A DNA stretch of 64,000 bases from Carya illinoinensis (Eukaryota > Streptophyta > Magnoliopsida > Fagales > Juglandaceae). The translations under genes and the position numbers were made by a program. The notes under the pieces are model-generated. The model was not told where the DNA came from, did not search any database, and worked only from the letters and a program-made list of their open reading frames with translations. Below are positions 24,549-36,300 of this stretch, in pieces. Where the stretch lies: positions 3,166,001 through 3,230,000 of the forward strand of contig NC_056766.1 in assembly GCF_018687715.1 (NCBI RefSeq), given 5' to 3'. Each line of letters starts with the position of its first letter. Positions within the stretch are counted from its first letter, which is position 1.

Positions 24549-24939
24549 CTTCTTATAAATGAAAAATTAAAATAAATGCATTATAAATAGATGAATTTGA
24601 ATTGCGCTACCATAGAAAATAAAACAATGGATATGATAAATTAAAAACCAATCATGAATTAATGCATAAATTGGAACCTAAAAGTAAAAATTGTATTTTG
24701 TAAAATGATAACAATATTAATCCAACCACTATTATTTATTTTAAATTATTATACAAAAGAGGATGAAGATAATTGTTAATTTTTTTCAAATAATATTATA
24801 GAGGAATGATAATAATATTTTTAAATCTGCCCTGTGTACTTGGGATTTGCCATTTATGATGAATAAAACTTCTTGATTACTGATAAAAAAAAAAAATATT
24901 TTTAAATCAAAAAGGAATATAAAAAATACTTTTTATGAA

Positions 24940-25720
24940 TTTTGTGCATGGTGTTAGCAATGGGGTGAGCAACAACAACTTGCACCATGACAAGAAAATA
25001 GTGTTTGCAAACTAGGGCAAGCACTATGGGAGAAGTGTAAAACTTGCCCTCTAGATGAGTAGAGAGGAAAGGGAAAGTGATCCCCAACAGGAGAAAACAA
25101 TCTTGCCCAAGGTGAGCACTTTTTTCTCCCCTAAGGTCGAGTAACAATATCTCGCACCAAGGCAAGCAAAAAGTGCTTGCAACCTAGGGTGAGCATCCTG
25201 AAAAGCAACATTGCTTGTCCAAAGACGAGCACCGCAAGATGAGTGTAAATGGGAGAGCAAAGTGGAAAGGGAGAGTATTTGGCCCTAGGAGAGAACAAAT
25301 TCACGCTCGATGCGACTGACATCCATAGTGAGCAAAGAGTGTTTACACCTTGAAGAGTAAAAGTGTTTTCTAAAAGTGAGCACCTTAGGATGACTATGAA
25401 GCTCGCCCTTTGGGTGAGTAGAGTGGAAAGGGAGTGCTGATCCTAAGAGAGAAGAAATTCACACTTGATGCAAGTAAAGAGTGCTCATAACCGAGGGCAA
25501 GCACCATGAAGAGAGTGCTCGCTCCCAGAGAGAAGAAATCCACGCCTGAGGTGAGTGTAAGTGTTGGCACCTAAAGCAAGCAATCGCCCTAGGACGAGCA
25601 ATAGCAACTCACACTGGGGCAAGCAACAACATCTTGAACTGAGGCAAGCAACAACATCTTGAACTGAGGCAAGCAATAGTAGCAAGCACCTTGAAAAGCA
25701 ATAGTATTAGCTCCAGGGTG
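24940..25720. repeat. Field of degenerate tandem repeats (GCAAGCA / GGTGAGCA motifs)
   Basis: Phrases recur at about 160-200-bp spacing. GAGTAGAGAGGAAAGGGAAA (about 25054), a relative near 25251, and GAGTAGAGTGGAAAGGGAGT (about 25413) are each followed by a CCTA-GGAGAGAA-type phrase. GCAAGCACYATG recurs near 25018 and 25497. Near the end a 25-bp unit (GAGGCAAGCAACAACATCTT...) is repeated almost exactly at 25616-25677. Short ORFs here are compositional by-products. This is not a known satellite to me. Confidence 0.6.
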
Positions 25721-27696
25721 CACGTCTAACACACATGTCGACCTAACCATAACAACTTAATGGTAGAGATTTCAAGAACTTTTTCATCATTAGAGTTGCT
25801 CTTCTGATTCTATCTTGAGTTAAGAGTTCTAGAAGTAAGAGATGTAGTTATATTTGGTGCCATTCATGTTGTAGAGGTAGTATTGTCATCATCCATAAAG
25901 ACCAAGAAACTCACATTCACACTTGTACAAAAAATAAAATAAAAAAAAAATAAGAGAAAAAAAAGAGAGTAAACAGTGGCTTTGTTACGAGCACAAATGT
26001 CTTTGGAACAATGCTCCCTTGCACATTTGAAGATAGCAAAACTGGGAGCCAAAGAGTTGGGGTTTGGATAGTTGAGAGTTTGAGAATTTTATGGAATAAA
26101 AAAAAAAAAAAAAAATAAGATTGTGTTTGAATAGTAAGATAGTTTTAGATATTTTATAAATAATAATAAAAAAAGGAAAAATTAATGAGTAGTAATAAAT
26201 AATAGTATAAAATAATTAAAAAAATGAAAAATAAAAATAAAATAATTAATAATAAAAAAGTAATCATATCCAAATAGTTTTAAGAGAGGCATGAGAGTAA
26301 GATAAGGATGGAAGAGATGATTCTGAAGGAAAATAAAAAGCAGTAGAAAGGCGTTAGAAAGAAGGCAGCTAGGTAAAAAGGCTTGAAAAGCACACCTTCG
26401 CTGGCACTATTGAGGGCATTTTAAGCAAGAAAAAGCCACATGTTTTGTCCGCACCCTATAGGATAATCACAAAGTTCCAAGATGCTGTTAACATCATGGA
26501 CGTGGTGGCATTAAGTATACAAATATCTTCTCCTCAAGCCAGCCCATCTTTCCACACTCACAAAATAAAATATCTTATAAAGAGAGGGGGCAGATTAGGC
26601 CATCATGCATAGTGAAACCAAGATAAGTAATATCATCAAGCAAAGTAAAACACAACTTAAAAAGAAAATTATAATTGAATGATCGATTATATTTTTTTAT
26701 TTTTTTAATTAATAATTAAAGAAGTGAATAATATTAAATTTATATATTTTTTAAAAAATTTATTTAAAATTGTGTAAAAATAATTAAAAAAAAGAAGAAA
26801 AAAAATATATTTGTACTTATCAGTTCATTCTTTATTTATATAGTTTGTTCAGGAAGTATTCATTATCTATATACGACATATTATATTTTTTTAATTTTTT
26901 TTTTATTAAATATATAGCATATGAATAATGAGTAAAATAATTCAATTAAGAGAATTTACATATATATATATAGATTACATAAAAATAAATTTATAAATTA
27001 ATATAATTTTATAAAATCTATTAACTTTATTTTATAATAAAAATAATTTTATAATTTGACATATTATATTAATTCACATTAATTTATAAATTTATATATA
27101 TATATATATTATGTCCAAAGAATTTGAACTAATTTAACTAAAAAAATGACTATTCCTATAGAATCACTTTTATTTAAAAATTTTATTATATATAAACAAA
27201 GTCACGTATTAATTTATATATTAATATTAATTTTTTTATATTTAAAATTTAAATTAATATTATTTTTAATAAAATTTACTTTTAACTAATTATATTAAAT
27301 CGATAAATATATTAACACATAATTATGGTTCCAACGGATTTTTTCTTTATCTAAAATCGGGAAAAAAGTGAAAACAACAGGCCACCGGACATGGGAAGGA
27401 AATGAACTGAACTGGGGCCTTCCAACCCTTACACCTCTTGCTTGTCTTGTCTAGTGACTCTGCCTGGGCTAACCCAATCTTGGAAGTTCAAAGGGTACCC
27501 CACAAGACAGACAGAGTAGAGTGGGACCCACAGCAGGGGGGGTTCGTGTACGGTGAACGATTGACTTTGGGTGTTCGGTCCCAACAATATCCCATTTTAT
27601 CCGTAATATATAATATAATATTATTTGTGTAAGTCTTTTAAAAATAAAAAAATAAAAAGAAGAAGAAGAATTAAAAAAAAAAAATAGCGAGAGAGT
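25721..27696. other. Intergenic region with MITE-like repeats; PP2C promoter and 5'UTR
   Basis: No gene. About 26110-26290 is a family-A-like repeat, 26960-27110 family B, and 27185-27320 a family-C-like repeat. The last ~300 bp before 27697 are GC-richer and probably contain the PP2C promoter and leader, which ends in an A-rich stretch. Confidence 0.5.
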
Positions 27697-30301
27697 ATGA
27701 ACACAGCAGGAGATGATTCTGCCACCACCACCACCACCGCCACCACCACCACGACTGATCCCGGCAATTCCACAGTTCCGACGGACCCGACTTCCATCAC
27801 CGGAGTTTCTGATCAGGAGGTGGAGGCCACACGGCCACCGATACCACCACGATTGCAAGTGCCGGCTTTCATAGTGTCCTCCAAAGATCCCGATCCCATT
27901 TTCAGTGGGGGCGGCATCAGGTATTCCTCCTCTCTCTGTCTCGGTCTCTCTTCTATTTTATCTTTTTGGGATTTTATTTTTTATTTCCAGTGCTTCTTAT
28001 TTTTAAGCGTCTTAATTGTAATGTAATTTTTTGTCCGTTGGGTTATCGTCTTGATGATTTATGTTGTTTCTTTGTTTTGGTGCCGTATTTTTAGAATTTC
28101 ACAGTTGTGATTGATTGATCTTTCTTGAAATGTGGTCTGGTTTTTGGGAGTTTAGTCTAATTTCGAACTCTTGACGATTATGCCATGTTTCGGAAATTCT
28201 TTTGAAGTTTTCTGTGCTTTTTGTGTTGGAGTTGTTTGTTGACTCCGGGCTTGGTTAATTTCGGGAGAGCACGTACCAAACTATTCACTTTTATGCTAAA
28301 TAGCATATAAAACGCTGTTCGGGCTTTGGGTCTGATGCTCTGCTAATTATTCTAGTGGTCAGTTATATTTCGAGTGGCATGGTCATTTTAGTGAGGTTGA
28401 CTAATATCTGGTTTCGAATTCAGAAAATCAATTTTGTGGTTTTGAATTGTCATATGCTTTTGAAATCTATTATGAGTCCTTTTACATGATTCAACTTCGA
28501 TCATTACACAGCTAGACCTAATTTTGAGCATTTTAGTTGACGGATCAGTCTTATTCACTGAGGGAAATATTGCGGAAAGATTGTCGGACCTTTGATATAT
28601 GTATGCAATTAATACCATGAGCTTGGTGAAATAAGAACAGATTATATATACCCACAATTTTCTGAGAGTATTTGAAGACTTGAAGTTACATACCTGACTA
28701 AAATTTCTCTTATTTTTTTGTTAGCTTTCTTACTGGAAGTCGAAATGGAAGTTTCAACTATGGATATTCTACTTTCAAGGGTAAAAGAGCTTCCATGGAG
28801 GATTACTATGAGACTAGGATTTCGGAAGTAGATGGTCAGATGGTTGCTTTTTTTGGTGTTTTCGATGGTAAGGCCTAGGTTTTTATTTTCTATCTCTGGT
28901 AAAATGTTGTTTTCTGAGTATATTCTATATGAAGAAAAATTCACGGCTGGTGGTGCAATGCACATCCTACTAGACTTGTAACATTCTTAGGTTCAATAGT
29001 TTTCTGAATGAGTTGGGGACAGTCTAGATGCTTTCTTATCCACTTAACTGTCTTGTTTTTACATGGTTTTTGTCTGATTCAGGCCATGGAGGTTCAAGAA
29101 CTGCTGAATACCTTAAAAACAACCTTTTCAAGAATTTAAGTAGCCACCCAGATTTTATCAAAGATACAAAAGCAGCTATTGGTACGAAGTTGGTAAAATT
29201 CTAGTGTTACTTTTTGTATAGAATGTGAGTGAGATTTTTTATTCATTTGGACATGATGTACAATCAATTTACTCTTTTCTTTTTCCTATTGTAGTTGAAG
29301 TATTTAGACAGACAGATGCTGATTACCTCAATGAAGAAAAAGGGCATCAAAAAGATTCTGGTTCAACTGCATCAACTGCTCTGCTGTTAGGTGACCGGCT
29401 ACTTGTTGCAAATGTTGGTGATTCCAGAGTAGTTGCCTGTAGAGCTGGTTCAGGTTTCTACCTTCTCTATTAAGATTGGGATTTCTTGAAATAATGCCTT
29501 TAAGTTGAGGATAAAATAGGGAATCAAGAACTTAAAGGATACTTTTTCACCATCTATGTTTCGTATTTTGTTCTAAGAAATGATTGCAGACCAAAATTTC
29601 TTTTTGTAATGACACCAATAAACTGGGCCAATGGATCGACTTTTGTTGGTTCTATAGTGATCTGTATAAGAATAGAAATATTTAAGCAATAATTCCATTT
29701 CTTTACTCTGAATTGGATGATTGTGATTGTCTCCTTTTGAAGCTATCGCATTGTCTGACGATCACAAACCTGAAAGATCTGACGAGCGTCAACGGATTGA
29801 GGATGCTGGGGGTTTCATCATTTGGGCAGGTAAGTTGCATCTTCCTGATTCTATATGTATGTGTTTGTTTTGTTTGGATTAGCTTGTGATGTAAACTTCT
29901 GCAGCACGAGGACTATCTGCTTAATAGTTGTTGCGTGAGGATTATAGTTGCACTGATCAATAATTCAGTGTTAATAATTGGTTTTGTACTTTGTATTGTT
30001 AGATCAAACTTTAACTGAGTTTAACTGGGATGAACATTTAGGGGAAGTTTGGATACAAAAAGTCTTTTAACTCGTCTCATCTAATCATTACAATTCGCAC
30101 ACAAAATACAATAAACAATTCAACATTTTCAAATCCCAATACAATAATAATATTAAAAAATAATATTCTGACAATATTTTATTCAACTTTCAACTTTTAT
30201 CTCAACTCATCTGTTAAAAAGCATATATGGAATGGAACAAGTAAACATAACAATAAATTGTAAAATTCTAGTCCACGGGCTGTTCTTTTATTCAGCAAAG
30301 G

Positions 30302-30336
<35 letters not shown>

Positions 30337-33300
30337 GGCACTTAATTGTGAGAGCAGAAAAAGAGAGAGTCTAGGAGGGGTGAGAAGGGAGGAAACAAAG
30401 AAAATAGAGACAAAGAAAGATTAACATAATTGGTAAAAAAATCCCTTTGATAAGCACATGGAGCATATTGGATGACCATAAAGGTATTAACCATAATGAG
30501 CTTGTTGTAATAAACCATAATTGTGTGTTCTTGGTTGTTTCTAGGGACATTGCTTCGTCTATTTTTTAGTACTTCGTTTTAGATTTATATAATAATTGTT
30601 TCTTATGTGCTCTCTTTTTGAGTTGGTGTGAAAACTGTTGTGTATAGGCTGCACAATTTCCACTTCATTGTTGTCTCAGGTATCTAGTTGGAGGGCAAGA
30701 TAAAGTCCCGAAACAAGAAAGAAAAAAGAAAAGAAAAGAAGAGAACAGGAATAGGAGGATTACTCATGATGTGCAATATTTTTTTTTAATATACAAATGT
30801 TATCAGATATCAGTCAATGTTTAAATGTCATAGGCTAGTTTTATTACTGGTACTGTCTCCAAGGATACAAGTTAGTGTTACGTAACAGTTTTTTTAAACT
30901 TCTAACGTATAGCTATGCTTTCACAGGAACTTGGCGGGTTGGTGGCGTCCTTGCTGTTTCTCGGGCATTTGGGGACAAACTACTAAAGCCATATGTAGTT
31001 GCTGAGCCAGAAATACAGGTTAACTTTTCCTTTTCCTTTCCTCTTTTCTTTTCCACGTGAATGCTGAAGTGAGAATCTTTGATTTAAATGTAGCATTAAA
31101 AAAAGGAGACCATAATAGGTTGTCAATATAATTGAAGACATTAATATATATTGTTTGTGAGTTGCTCTTGGAATTATAGGAGGTTAGAAAAAAGAAAAGA
31201 AATAAACGGTCAATTCTTGGGAACGGGTGCAAATTAGATGGATTTGTATCAAGTAGTAAGGACGATTGCAGGGATTGTGGTAGGTCTTAGGCTCAAATCT
31301 TACCAAGGAAAAGATAAGGGCGCAGCCAATAATGCAACTTTTGTCCTATGCAAATTTTCTCTCCGTACACATGCAAAACGTTGTCTCGTCAATGATGTTG
31401 CTACGATAGTGGCGTTGTAGTATTGTGGTGTTTTCTAGATGGCAGTCTCCAGAGAGCTAGTAGTAGAATCTAAATTGATTGTGCTTGTGAAGGAGGGGGG
31501 CAATCTACTATTTCAGAGTAGGGCTGGAAGGAGAGACATGAGGTGCTGGTGGGACTCAACACAGCGTTGTGGTTTGTGAAGGTGCTGGATGAGTGCTTGA
31601 GAGGGGGGAAAAAGGAGGTGTACTCGGTGATAAGGGAGGGCTATCGAAGCTTTGTGGCTCAACGTTGTGAGAATAGCAGTGGGCGATACTTGTCAATCGT
31701 AGAGTATGGTCAAGCGGGAAGAACTTGTTTGCTCTGTTTCCCTGAAGGTGAAGAAGGGTGGGGCTGGAGACGTTTGAAGGAAACTGTTGCAGAGTTGGTC
31801 CATTCAAGGGGAACTAGGCCGGGACCCGCTGTCAGAGCTCAGGCGAGCAAAATAGTAAGGGGCCCAATGATCAATCCTTCAAGGAGATTCTCACGACGGT
31901 GGGTCCAAACCACGCGCAGATGAGGGGTGTTGGAGGTGACAAACATTCTGACGGGGTGGAGCGTTGAGCCTCACACCATGTATGGGTTGCAGAAGTTGGT
32001 AGGTTGCATGCTGGGCAGGAGGTGTGGGAGACCCGTAGGCGTTTGATGGATTTGCAGGGGTAGCTGAGGAAACTGCAGAAGGAGATGGAGGAAGTACGTT
32101 GGCACGTCGGGCTGAAAAAGGAAAGAAATTGGTACCGGGATGATGAAAGGGGTAGAAATGGAAAGGGACCAGAGCATGTAAATTCCTATCGGTGACCTTA
32201 TTGGAGTAAGAAGGCTGGGCTGCAATCTCAGCCCAAATCCCATAAAGAATCCCGTAATACTCACGTGCCGTCTGGAGGGCAGCTTAAGTCTGTTATGGAA
32301 AGGGCCTAGCCCAAAGATCTATCTGATGGCAATAGAGCCTCGTCGAGTGGAGGGCTCGGTGTGAGTCCTGGGCTTCCTCAGCCCCTTTTTGCAAAGCCCA
32401 ATTCCGTTAGGGAGAGTCCCCTGACTCTCTACGATGGCTCGATGGAGTGCATACCTGAGACGGTGCCACCCTCGTCGTCGGTGGATAGGGTCATGACGAG
32501 CCCACAGACACCACCGATGATCGTGATGGGGCACTCCGGTGACGTCCAGGCGGCATTGACTGATCGTTTAGAGTTGAGGCAGCTTGCGTTGGGCTCTCTA
32601 TCGAGTTTGGCAGGCCTCCTTTCGGAGAGGGGAGGACAGACGGTGCCGATAAGCCATGAAGACACAAGATTGGGTTCGATTGTAGCCTCTGTAAGTCCAA
32701 ATCACGAGATGGTGGAGGAGGTTGATGAAGGGGAGGGATCCGAGGATCTAATGCACTCGATGGATGGTGATCTAGGGTTTCCTGATGTATGTGGTCAGTT
32801 GGGGTTGGACAATAACGCATTAGAAGATGAACATCAAGGAAGTCAGATGAGCAGGATGGAGGACCCTGTCCCGTTGAACTTCTGTTTCCCGGCTCAACCG
32901 AATGTCTGAGATTGGGTCTTCCAGAAGGTGAGAGAGATCAAAAAATTTGGGGGGATTGAGTGTGTGACGGTTATGAGGAGCAGTTTTTGGCTCTATTCAC
33001 TGCAATTGAAGCGGGACATAGACAAAAAAAAAAAAAAGGTGAATCGAAGAAGCATCATGAACTTAAAAGATTGACTTGGTCGATGAATATGGAAGGCAGT
33101 TCAAGCAGGGGTAGGGTAAAAGGGAAGGGGCTGGATGTTTCTCAATGAAACCCAAGATTTTGTCGTGGAACATCTGTGGGCTAAATGAGATCAATAAGCG
33201 CCTATGGATCAAAAACTTGCTTCGGGAGTGGAAGGCCGACATTGTATGTCTGCAAGAGACGAAGTTGAAAATGATTAATAGGAAAATTGGGAGGAGTTTG

Positions 33301-36300
33301 TGGAGTGGAATTCATGTGGATTGGGTGTTTTTAGCCTCTAATGGGGCATCGGGAGGGATTGTGGTGATGTGGGATTGGAGGGTGGTGGAGAAGATGGAGG
33401 ATTTTGTTGGGCAGTACACGGTAGCATGCTCTTTCGAGTGTGTTGCCGATAACTTTCTGTGGGCTTTTGCAGGTGTCTATAGTCCTAACTTAGATACAAA
33501 TAGAAGTTTGCTGTGGGAAGAATTAGCTGGGGTCTAGACCTGGTGGGAACTCCCATGGTGTATTGGGGGAGACTTTAATGTTGTAAGATTCCCAAGCGAA
33601 GTTTTGGGTAGTAGAAGATTGCGGACAGCTATGGAGGAGTTCTTGAAGTGTATCTTTGACCTGAACTTATTGGACTTGCCACTAGCTGGGGGTACTGCTA
33701 CTTGGTCTAATAACCAGTCATGGTCTCGATTGGATCGGTTCTTAAGTTCACCAGAATGGGAAAGCCATTTCCCAAATGTACGGCAAAAACGTATGCCTCG
33801 TATTGGCTTGGATCATTGGCCTATTTTGCTGGATTGTGGAGGAGTGCGTAATGGTTGTCAGCCTTTCAAATTTGAGAATATGTGGCTAAAATCGGAAGGC
33901 TTTGTAGATAGGGTCAAATAGTGGTGGTCTTCTTATTAGTTCCAAGGTACTTCCAGTTTCATTTTTGCGGAGAAACTGAAAGCACTTGAAAGAGACCTAA
34001 AAGTGTAGAACTTGGAGTTGTTCGGTAATGTTGGGGAAAACAAAAAAATAAAGTTGCTGGAAATTCAGGAGATAGAGAAGCTCTAAGAGGTACAATCACT
34101 TACCTAGGAAGAACAAGATCGAAAGGCTGAGCTGGTTGCCGAGGTTGAGAGGATGCTATTATTAGATGAGATGTCTTGGCGCCAAAAGTCCAGGGCTTTG
34201 TGGTTGAGGGAAGGAGACCGAAGCACGAGTTTTTTCCATAGAATTGCAAACTCTCATGGGAGAAATAATAATATTGAGATGCTGAAAATCGATGGGGCAG
34301 AATGTAGGGATGAGTAGGTAATCCACAATCATGTTGTTGACTTCTATGAGAACTTACTAACGGAGCAAGTGGGATGGCGGCCCCCTCTGAATGGGATGGT
34401 CTTTGATACCATCGAGCGAGGCGTCATGCTTGGAAAGGGATTTTGAGGAAATAGAGGTTTTTGAAGTAGTAAGGAAAATGGACAGGGACAAGGCTCTAGG
34501 ACCGGACGGATTTTCTATGGGATTCTTCCAAGACTGTTGGGAAGTGCTAAAAGAGGATCTCATGAAGGTGTTCCAAGAGTTTTTTGTGACTGGAAAATTT
34601 GAAAAAAGCCTTAACATCACTTTCCTAGCATTGATACATAAGAAGGTGGGGGCTACAGAGATTAAAGAGTTTCGGCCTATTAGTCTAGTGAATGGGGTTT
34701 ATAAGATAATCTCTAAAGTACTAGCAAATAGATTGAGTGAGGTGATGGAGAATATTGTCACGAAACCTCAAAATGCCTTTGTAAAAGGCAGACAGATTTT
34801 GAATGCGGTGCTAATAGCCAATGAATGCCTTGATAGTAGTTTGAAAGCCGGGAATACAGGGATCATGTGCAAACTTGATATAGAAAAGGCCTATGACCAT
34901 GTTAATTGGGATTTCCTTCATTTGCTCAGGAGATGTGGTTTTGGGGAGCGATGGAGTGCGTGGATTCATTGGTGCATATCTACAGCAAAGTTCTCTGTAT
35001 TGGTGAATGGATGTTTAGTGTGTTTTTTTCATAATTCTCGTGGTTTGAGACAAGGGGACCCGTTGTCACCCTTGTTGTTCGTAATAGTAATGGAGGCTCT
35101 AAGCAGGATGCTCGCGGCTATGGTTGCAAATGGTCTACTAAACGAAGTCCCGATTGGTACCCCGGATAGAGGTACTATCAATATTTCTCATTTACTTCTT
35201 GCAGATAACACTCTTATTATGTGCGAAGCGAAGCAAAATTAGTTGCAAGTTTTGAAGGCTCTACTCTTTTGCTTTGAGGCAGTTTCCAGGTTGAAAGTGA
35301 ACTTAGAAAAATAAGAAATGGTGCCAATCAGGGAAGTTTCGAATATACGCCAGTTGGCTAGGACGTTTGGGTGCAAGATTACCGCTTTTCCTATGACTTA
35401 TTTGGGACTTCCATTGGGCAGTGTTTCGAGGGTGCCTTCGATATGGGATACAATGATTGAGAAAATAGAGCGAAGACTAGCGGGGTGGAAGAGAATGTAC
35501 TTGTTGAAAGGTGGAAGGATTACCTTGATAAAGAGTACTCTTTCTAACCTTCCTACTTATTTTTTATCTCTTTTCCCAATACCTACAAGTGTGGCGATCT
35601 GTATTGAGAAGCTCTAGTGTGATTTTTTGTGGGAGGGTATGGGGGAGGAGTTCAAGTTTCACTTGGTTAACTGGGGGTAGGTGCAGCGTCTTATCTTGGG
35701 GGGAGGTTTGGGGATTAGAAGTTTAAGGGTATTCAATTGAGCATTATTAGGCAAGTAACTGTGGAGATTTGCTAGGGAACCAGACTCTCTATGGAAATTG
35801 GTGATTGAGAAGAAATATGGTGGTTTATGGGGGGATTGGTGTACAAGATAAGTAACGGGGGCCTATGGAGTTGGGTTGTGGAAACATATAAGAAGAGGGT
35901 GGGGGGTTTTTAACCGGTATGTTAAGTTTCAGCTGGGTGTGGGATCGATGATCAAATTCTGGGGAGATGTTTGGTGTGGCAATAGAGCTTTACAAGACCT
36001 GTATCATTCTCTTTTTCAGATTGCAAGTGATAAGGATGTTGCAGTGTTGGAGATCATGGAGATCTCGGGGGGACAAATACTTTGGAACATTAATTTTAGT
36101 AGGCCGGCACAGGATTGGGAAATAAGCAACTTTGTAGATTTCTATGGACTCTTATACTCTATAAGACCAAACAGGCAACAAGAGGATGTTATGTGGTGGA
36201 CTCTAGCAGGCAAAGATACTTTTTCCGTTCGTTCTTTCTATAAGGCCCTAATCCAAAAGCCCAATACTCAGTACCCTTGGAGGAAGATCTGGAGACACAA

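Larger units (their letters stand above)
22774..24939. other. Intergenic AT-rich DNA with microsatellites and a family-A MITE
   Basis: No gene. It holds a family-A repeat at about 23170-23355, an (AT)n block at 23517-23568, a T run of about 37 at 23637-23674, and (AAT)n at 24507-24548. Confidence 0.55.

Noticed and set aside
25485..25685. Leu/Cys-rich short ORFs in the 25-kb repeat field
   Set aside because: They arise from the GCAAGCA-type repeats and have no family features.
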